Positions 59,801 to 64,000 of a DNA stretch of 64,000 nt are shown piece by piece. The stretch's first letter is position 1, and each line of letters begins with the position of its first letter. This DNA comes from Rallus limicola (Eukaryota > Chordata > Aves > Gruiformes > Rallidae). The DNA is taken from NCBI GenBank assembly GCA_022605955.1, contig JAKCOZ010000001.1, forward strand, positions 19,026,146-19,090,145, read 5' to 3'. The notes beneath the pieces are model-generated. The model saw nothing but the letters and a program-made list of their open reading frames with translations. It did no database searches and was not told the DNA's origin. The translations under genes and the position numbers were made by a program.

Positions 59801-62044
59801 GAGCAGGAGAGTGGGGCAGCAGATACACTGTGGTTTCTGACTGCGTGCTCCAGGGATACTGCATTAGATGGGGAATAAGGAAGGTTTCTTTCTCCCCCCG
59901 CCCAGTTCTGCACTTCAGTCTCAAAATCAAACAAGCCATGAGTTAACAGTTGAGGTAGGAGTGAAAATGTCAGAGGGCACCACCTAATCCTGCAACAGCC
60001 GCTCTAACTGCAGCTGCAAAGACCTGTAGTTGGCAAAGCATCATCCTAACAAGAAACATGGGACTATCAGACTCAAGATACAGCTGCTACTTGAGGAAGA
60101 GCAAGACTGAGGGAAACTTAATTCCCATGGAGCTCAGTTAGTGCAGGGTCACAAAAGAACAGGACTAGAAGAAGCTCCAGAACTCACTCCACATGTGAAT
60201 CTCACCCCTTCCCTCTTCCCTTTTGTTTTCCCACAAAGACATCTACAGTGACTAAAGAAATTACTACAGGCACATCGCTGAAATACCGCAAGGACAGAAT
60301 TACTCTGGATACATGGTACACCTTCACCACATGCTGGGCATTGTATGTGCTACAGGCCTGACTCTGTTCTCACTGAAGCCATACCAGCCCACAAGCCACA
60401 AAGCAGTGGAGCAGCACAGTGCCTCAGGTACCATCAGCACCTTGCAAACTGTGGAGGCGGATGCTGACCCAGGTTTTCAAACATGGCAGCACAGTATCAT
60501 TAGCCAAGCCCACGTCACTAACAACTGTGTCCTTCTCTTTGAGGTGGATCAACAGCTGGACACACTTAAGACATGATCTAAGACATGCTAGGCACATTTT
60601 GAGGGGGTCCTGAGATGAGCAGGTATGGAAGCTGCTCACTGCGCAACTCCTGGGCAACCAAAACTGAAATTCATTTTAATTGGTCAATCAGATCCCTTAA
60701 TTTCTACAATGCTCCTGGCTAGATGCATTTTCTTTTCCACACACATAATTCCAGAAGCTTGGCCTCACAGTAGACAGCAATCAAACACAAATGTGTATAT
60801 ATAAATCTCAGGCAAATTCAGATCCATGCAATGCAAACATATCTACCCTCACACAGACATACATGCATTCCAGCAACTTCAATTTATCGCAAGGGAAGAG
60901 TCTGTTTTGATTCAGGAACACATATTGAGTCTGACACCCAAATGACATCTTCTCTGGAGAGCAAAGTTATCATCTCCCCTTGTCAGTGCCTTTCTTTCTT
61001 TTTCTGGATAGGCATCTTGGTCTGAAATGTTACACTGATTCCTGGTGTCTCTAAAGGTTCAGTGCATGCAAGCAAGAACAGAAGGGGTGACATCTTATGT
61101 CCCCTCTTCACAGTACCTGCCACTCCTGCAAGGATCTGCCACTTCCCTTAACCTCTTCTTTCTCTCAAAAGAATTACTCGGGTACATGCGGGACAGCAGA
61201 CAATGCATAAATCTGCCCCCAGTTTCCACCGAGCTCAGACATTCACTTCACACAAGTCAGAAAGCATATTTTGGGGTTTTTTTAATTATTTTTATTTAAG
61301 GGCCTACAGAACAATGTAAATCCCTCCTTCCTTTTCTGGAGGAGCCAACAGGACTCGTTAAGCCTTCTGGTTCCCTCTGCTGCCATAAAAAGGTGCAGAG
61401 TTTCTGAATGCGATCAGCTGCTGTGCAAAGGCTCTGCTGCGGGCTCGGAAAAAATTCAGAGTTCATCTACCTCCCACCAGCACTTCCCACAGGATCATGC
61501 CAGCCTCCCAGCACTGCCAAGCAGAGGTGGGAGCCGGCACTGGCAGTGAAGGTCACCCCTGAGCAGAAAGGATTCCAGAGACCCTCTTGTTTGACTCTGG
61601 GTCAGTGGAAACAGCCAGGCTTCAGAAGTGACTGTCCACGCACTGCATGGGGCTGAAAGGAGCAGGCTGGCTCTGCAAGGAAGATCAAGAAGTCAAAGCA
61701 CTTAAGCTTTTGCTTTCTACTAGGCTTCCAACATATTGCCCCTTAAGACATTAAAGCCAGGCATCCTGCTAACAGAGACAGAAAGGTAGGCATTGCACAG
61801 GCCTTACAGGCTTATCAGCCTCCCGAGACAGGTTAACCAAGTAAGAAAAAAGGAAGCACAGAGACCCCAAATACCCAGAAGCTCTGTGTAGTTTCCACCT
61901 GGTAAAGCCCAGGGCTGGAGCAGGGCACTGAGCCAAGCTGGGCATGCCAGGAGATGTGGCATTTCCATATGCGAAGGCAGTACCCACCCCTGCTTTACAT
62001 CCCTTCCAACTTTCCAAGAGTCAGGGGGAAAGACTGACTGAAGC
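53859..62044. other. Unique non-coding DNA
   Basis: AT-rich in 53860-55100, mixed afterwards. A short AC microsatellite lies at 55759-55773 and a CAGGTGATGCA pair at 57334-57344 and 57356-57366. Open frames reach 124 codons (57352-57726, plus) without a recognised domain. No other mobile element or RNA gene was supported. Confidence 0.5.
55759..55773. repeat. (AC)n microsatellite
   Basis: Seven AC units. Confidence 0.8.
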
Positions 62045-63441
62045 CTCAAGCATGGAGGATAGCCATTGTCACTCTGGTCTTTAAAAAGGGCAAGAAGGAG
62101 GATCCTAGCAACTATAGGCCAGTCAGCATCACTTCTGTCCCTGGAAATGTGATGGAACAGCTTGTTCTAGATGCCATCTCCAAGCAATTGGAAGAAAAGA
62201 AGGTCATGAGGAGTAGTCAGCATGGATTCACCAAGGGGAGATCGTGCTCAACCAATCTCATAGCCTTCTATGATCTCATCACCGGCTAGGTGGATGGAGG
62301 GAGAGCAGTGGATGTCACCTACCTTGACTTCAGCAAGGCTTTTGATACTGTCTCCCATGACATCCTGATAGCAAAGCTGAGAGAGTATGGGATAGATGAG
62401 TGGACAGTGAGGTGGGCTGAGAATTGGCTGTAGGACTGAGCTCAGAGGGTCGTGATCAGTGGAACAGAGTCTGACTGGAGGCCTGTGACTAGTGGTGTTC
62501 CCCAGGGCTCGGTGTTGGGTCCAGTCCTGTTTAATATCTTCATTGATGACCTTGATGAGGGAATTGCATCCACCCTCAGCAAGTACGCCGATGATACAAA
62601 GCTGGGAGGAGTGGTGGACACACAGTGAGACGGGGACAGGCTGGAGAGCTGGGCAGGGAGAAACCTAATGAAGTTCAATAAAAGCAAGTGTAAAGTCTTG
62701 CACCTGGGAAGGAATAACCATTCGTATCAGTACAGGCTGGGGGATGATCTGCTGAAGAAAAGCTCTGTGGAGAAGGACCTGGGAGTCCTGCTTGATGACA
62801 GGGTGGCCATGAGCCAGCAGTGTGTCCTGGTGGCTAAGAGAGCCAATGGGATCCTGGGGTGCATCAGGAGGAGTGTGGCCAGCAGGTCAAAGGAGGTGAT
62901 CCTCCCCCTCTACTCTGCCCTGGTCAGGCCCCACCTGGAGTATTGTGTCCAGTTCTGGGCTCCCTGGTATAAAAAGGACAGGGATCTCTTGAGAGAGTCC
63001 AGAGAAGGGCTACAAAGATGATTAAGGGCCTGGAGCATCTCCCCTATGAGGAAAGGCTGAGTGAGCTGGGACTGTTCAGTCTTGAGAAAAGAAGACTAAG
63101 GGGGGACCTAATTAATGATTATAAATATCTTAAGCATGGGATGCAGGGGGAATTGGCCAGCCCCTTTTCAGTGTCTGTGGAGACAGGACAAGGGGCAATG
63201 GCTGCAAATTAGAGCACAGGAAGTTCCTCACCAACACGCAGAAGAACTTTTACACAGTGAGGGTGACAGAGCCCTGGGACAGGCTGCCCAGGGAGGTGGT
63301 GGAGTCTCCTTCTCTGGAGATATTCAAGACCCGTCTGGACGCCTCTGTGCAATATGAGCTAGGGAGCTGCTTTGGCAGGGGGGTTGGACCCAATGATCTC
63401 TTGAGGTCCCTTCCAGCCCCTATGATTCAATGATTCTATGA
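62045..63441 (+). mobile_element. CR1 LINE, 5'-truncated, 1.4 kb
   Basis: This is the largest mobile element in the window. It contains the reverse transcriptase region from just before the FKKGKKEDPSNYRPVS motif through the C-terminal domain, then a short 3' UTR and the end GATTCAATGATTCTATGA (octamer tail). The full element would be about 4.5 kb, so the 5' two-thirds (ORF1, endonuclease) is missing, as is usual for CR1. No convincing target-site duplication is visible. The tail type matches the nested copy at 45501. The 5' junction is placed from where the translation stops resembling CR1 and could be off by about 20 bp. Confidence 0.97.
62053..63357 (+). pseudogene. CR1 reverse transcriptase pseudogene
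   Basis: In one frame from 62053 the translation shows FKKGKKEDPSNYRPVS, QHGFTKGRS, motif A DFSKAFD (62326-62346), motif [12 protein letters not shown] (from 62491) and motif C YADD (62584-62595). It then runs through [18 protein letters not shown] and [20 protein letters not shown]. In-frame stops occur at 62287, 62431, 62437 and 62626, the last beside a small deletion relative to the usual spacing. A one-base frameshift lies near 62988, after which the frame with [14 protein letters not shown] (63018-63212) takes over. A second shift near 63180 leads to the C-terminal FYTVRVTEPWDRLPREVVE block. All three catalytic aspartates are kept, but the ORF is dead. Confidence 0.93.
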
Positions 63442-64000
63442 AAGAGGTCCCAGTCAGGCAGCTTGATGGATGCTACACCAAAATGAGAGGCATCAAATTG
63501 ACTACTGCCATAAGAGCCACAGCTGCACCTACCCACAGGGGCTCTCCTGCATCAACAGTGAGGTGATGGCAAACCTCAACATCCCCTGATTAAAATACAT
63601 GCACAAGTACAAGGTTGGTATGTACATGCTCAAGGGAGGTGGTGCTTCCAAGCACTCCATTTACACATGTAAAACAGAGGCAAATTGTCAACTAGCTGTC
63701 AGCTTATCCAGCACCCTGAGGCAGCAAGAGTGCCTGAAATGAATCCCTGCCAAAGAATCATTGTTCACATTCACCAGAAGGCATTGGGCAACCTGATGGC
63801 AATGGGCTGTGGTGTATTTGCTAGATGTGGACAGCATCCCTTAGGCAGCCCTCATTATCAGGTGGGGTGCCAAAGCCAAGAAGTACCATGTGCTAATATC
63901 CCCATCAGTCATTCATTTTGAGGTATTCCAAGCACATGTGTTTTAAGGACAGCGTCCATCAACAGCAGTGCTTCAAACACAAAGGCTGGTGTCACTGCAA
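63442..64000. other. Unique non-coding DNA
   Basis: One 78-codon open frame (63685-63921) with no recognised product. Nothing else was seen. Confidence 0.5.

Noticed and set aside
62028..63447. GAAAGA near both ends of the large CR1 considered as a target-site duplication
   Set aside because: The 5' copy lies about 15 bp outside the recognisable element, and six A-rich bases can match by chance.

Overview
This window looks like non-coding nuclear DNA from a bird, either intergenic or inside a very large intron. Four things point to this. It carries CR1 LINE copies whose 3' ends stop in the avian-type octamer repeat (ATTCTRTG) rather than poly(A). It has a solo LTR with the sequence style of the bird ERVL LTR that begins TGTCCCAGTTTCAGCTGG. 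It has an ancient MIR/CORE-type SINE relic. It lacks any dense coding structure. I cannot name the species from the sequence alone.

No host protein-coding gene, exon, tRNA, rRNA or other RNA gene could be supported. Open reading frames are short (longest 179 codons, 31557-32096), resemble no family I know, and are about what stop-free chance gives in 64 kb read in six frames. The only recognisable protein-coding remains are CR1 reverse transcriptase fragments, broken by stops and frameshifts.

Layout. 1-17.8 kb: unique sequence with simple tracts, three G-quadruplex-capable or A/C-biased tracts, a small CpG-enriched patch at 2.2-2.4 kb, a degenerate 53-bp tandem duplication at 2.6 kb, and AT-rich stretches that could be conserved non-coding elements. 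17.8-18.4 kb: a 531-bp solo ERVL-like LTR on the plus strand. 18.4-44.2 kb: unique sequence with A/C-rich tracts, opposing G-quadruplex tracts at 29.4 and 29.8 kb, a 35-bp partial tandem duplication at 35.5 kb, two eroded CR1 tails at 38.8 and 39.6 kb, and a possible conserved element at 39.9-40.3 kb. 44.2-48.3 kb: a CR1 cluster in which one CR1 tail has inserted into an older minus-strand CR1 with a 7-bp target-site duplication. 48.3-62.0 kb: unique sequence with a MIR-like SINE at 53.7 kb. 62.0-63.4 kb: a 1.4-kb 5'-truncated CR1 on the plus strand that still shows reverse transcriptase motifs A, B and C (YADD). 63.4-64 kb: unique sequence.

I did not find a new biological system here. The most informative observations are the nested CR1 with its target-site duplication, the two CR1 tail types that give a relative order of insertion, the MIR-like relic, the short internal repeats, and the G-quadruplex tracts.
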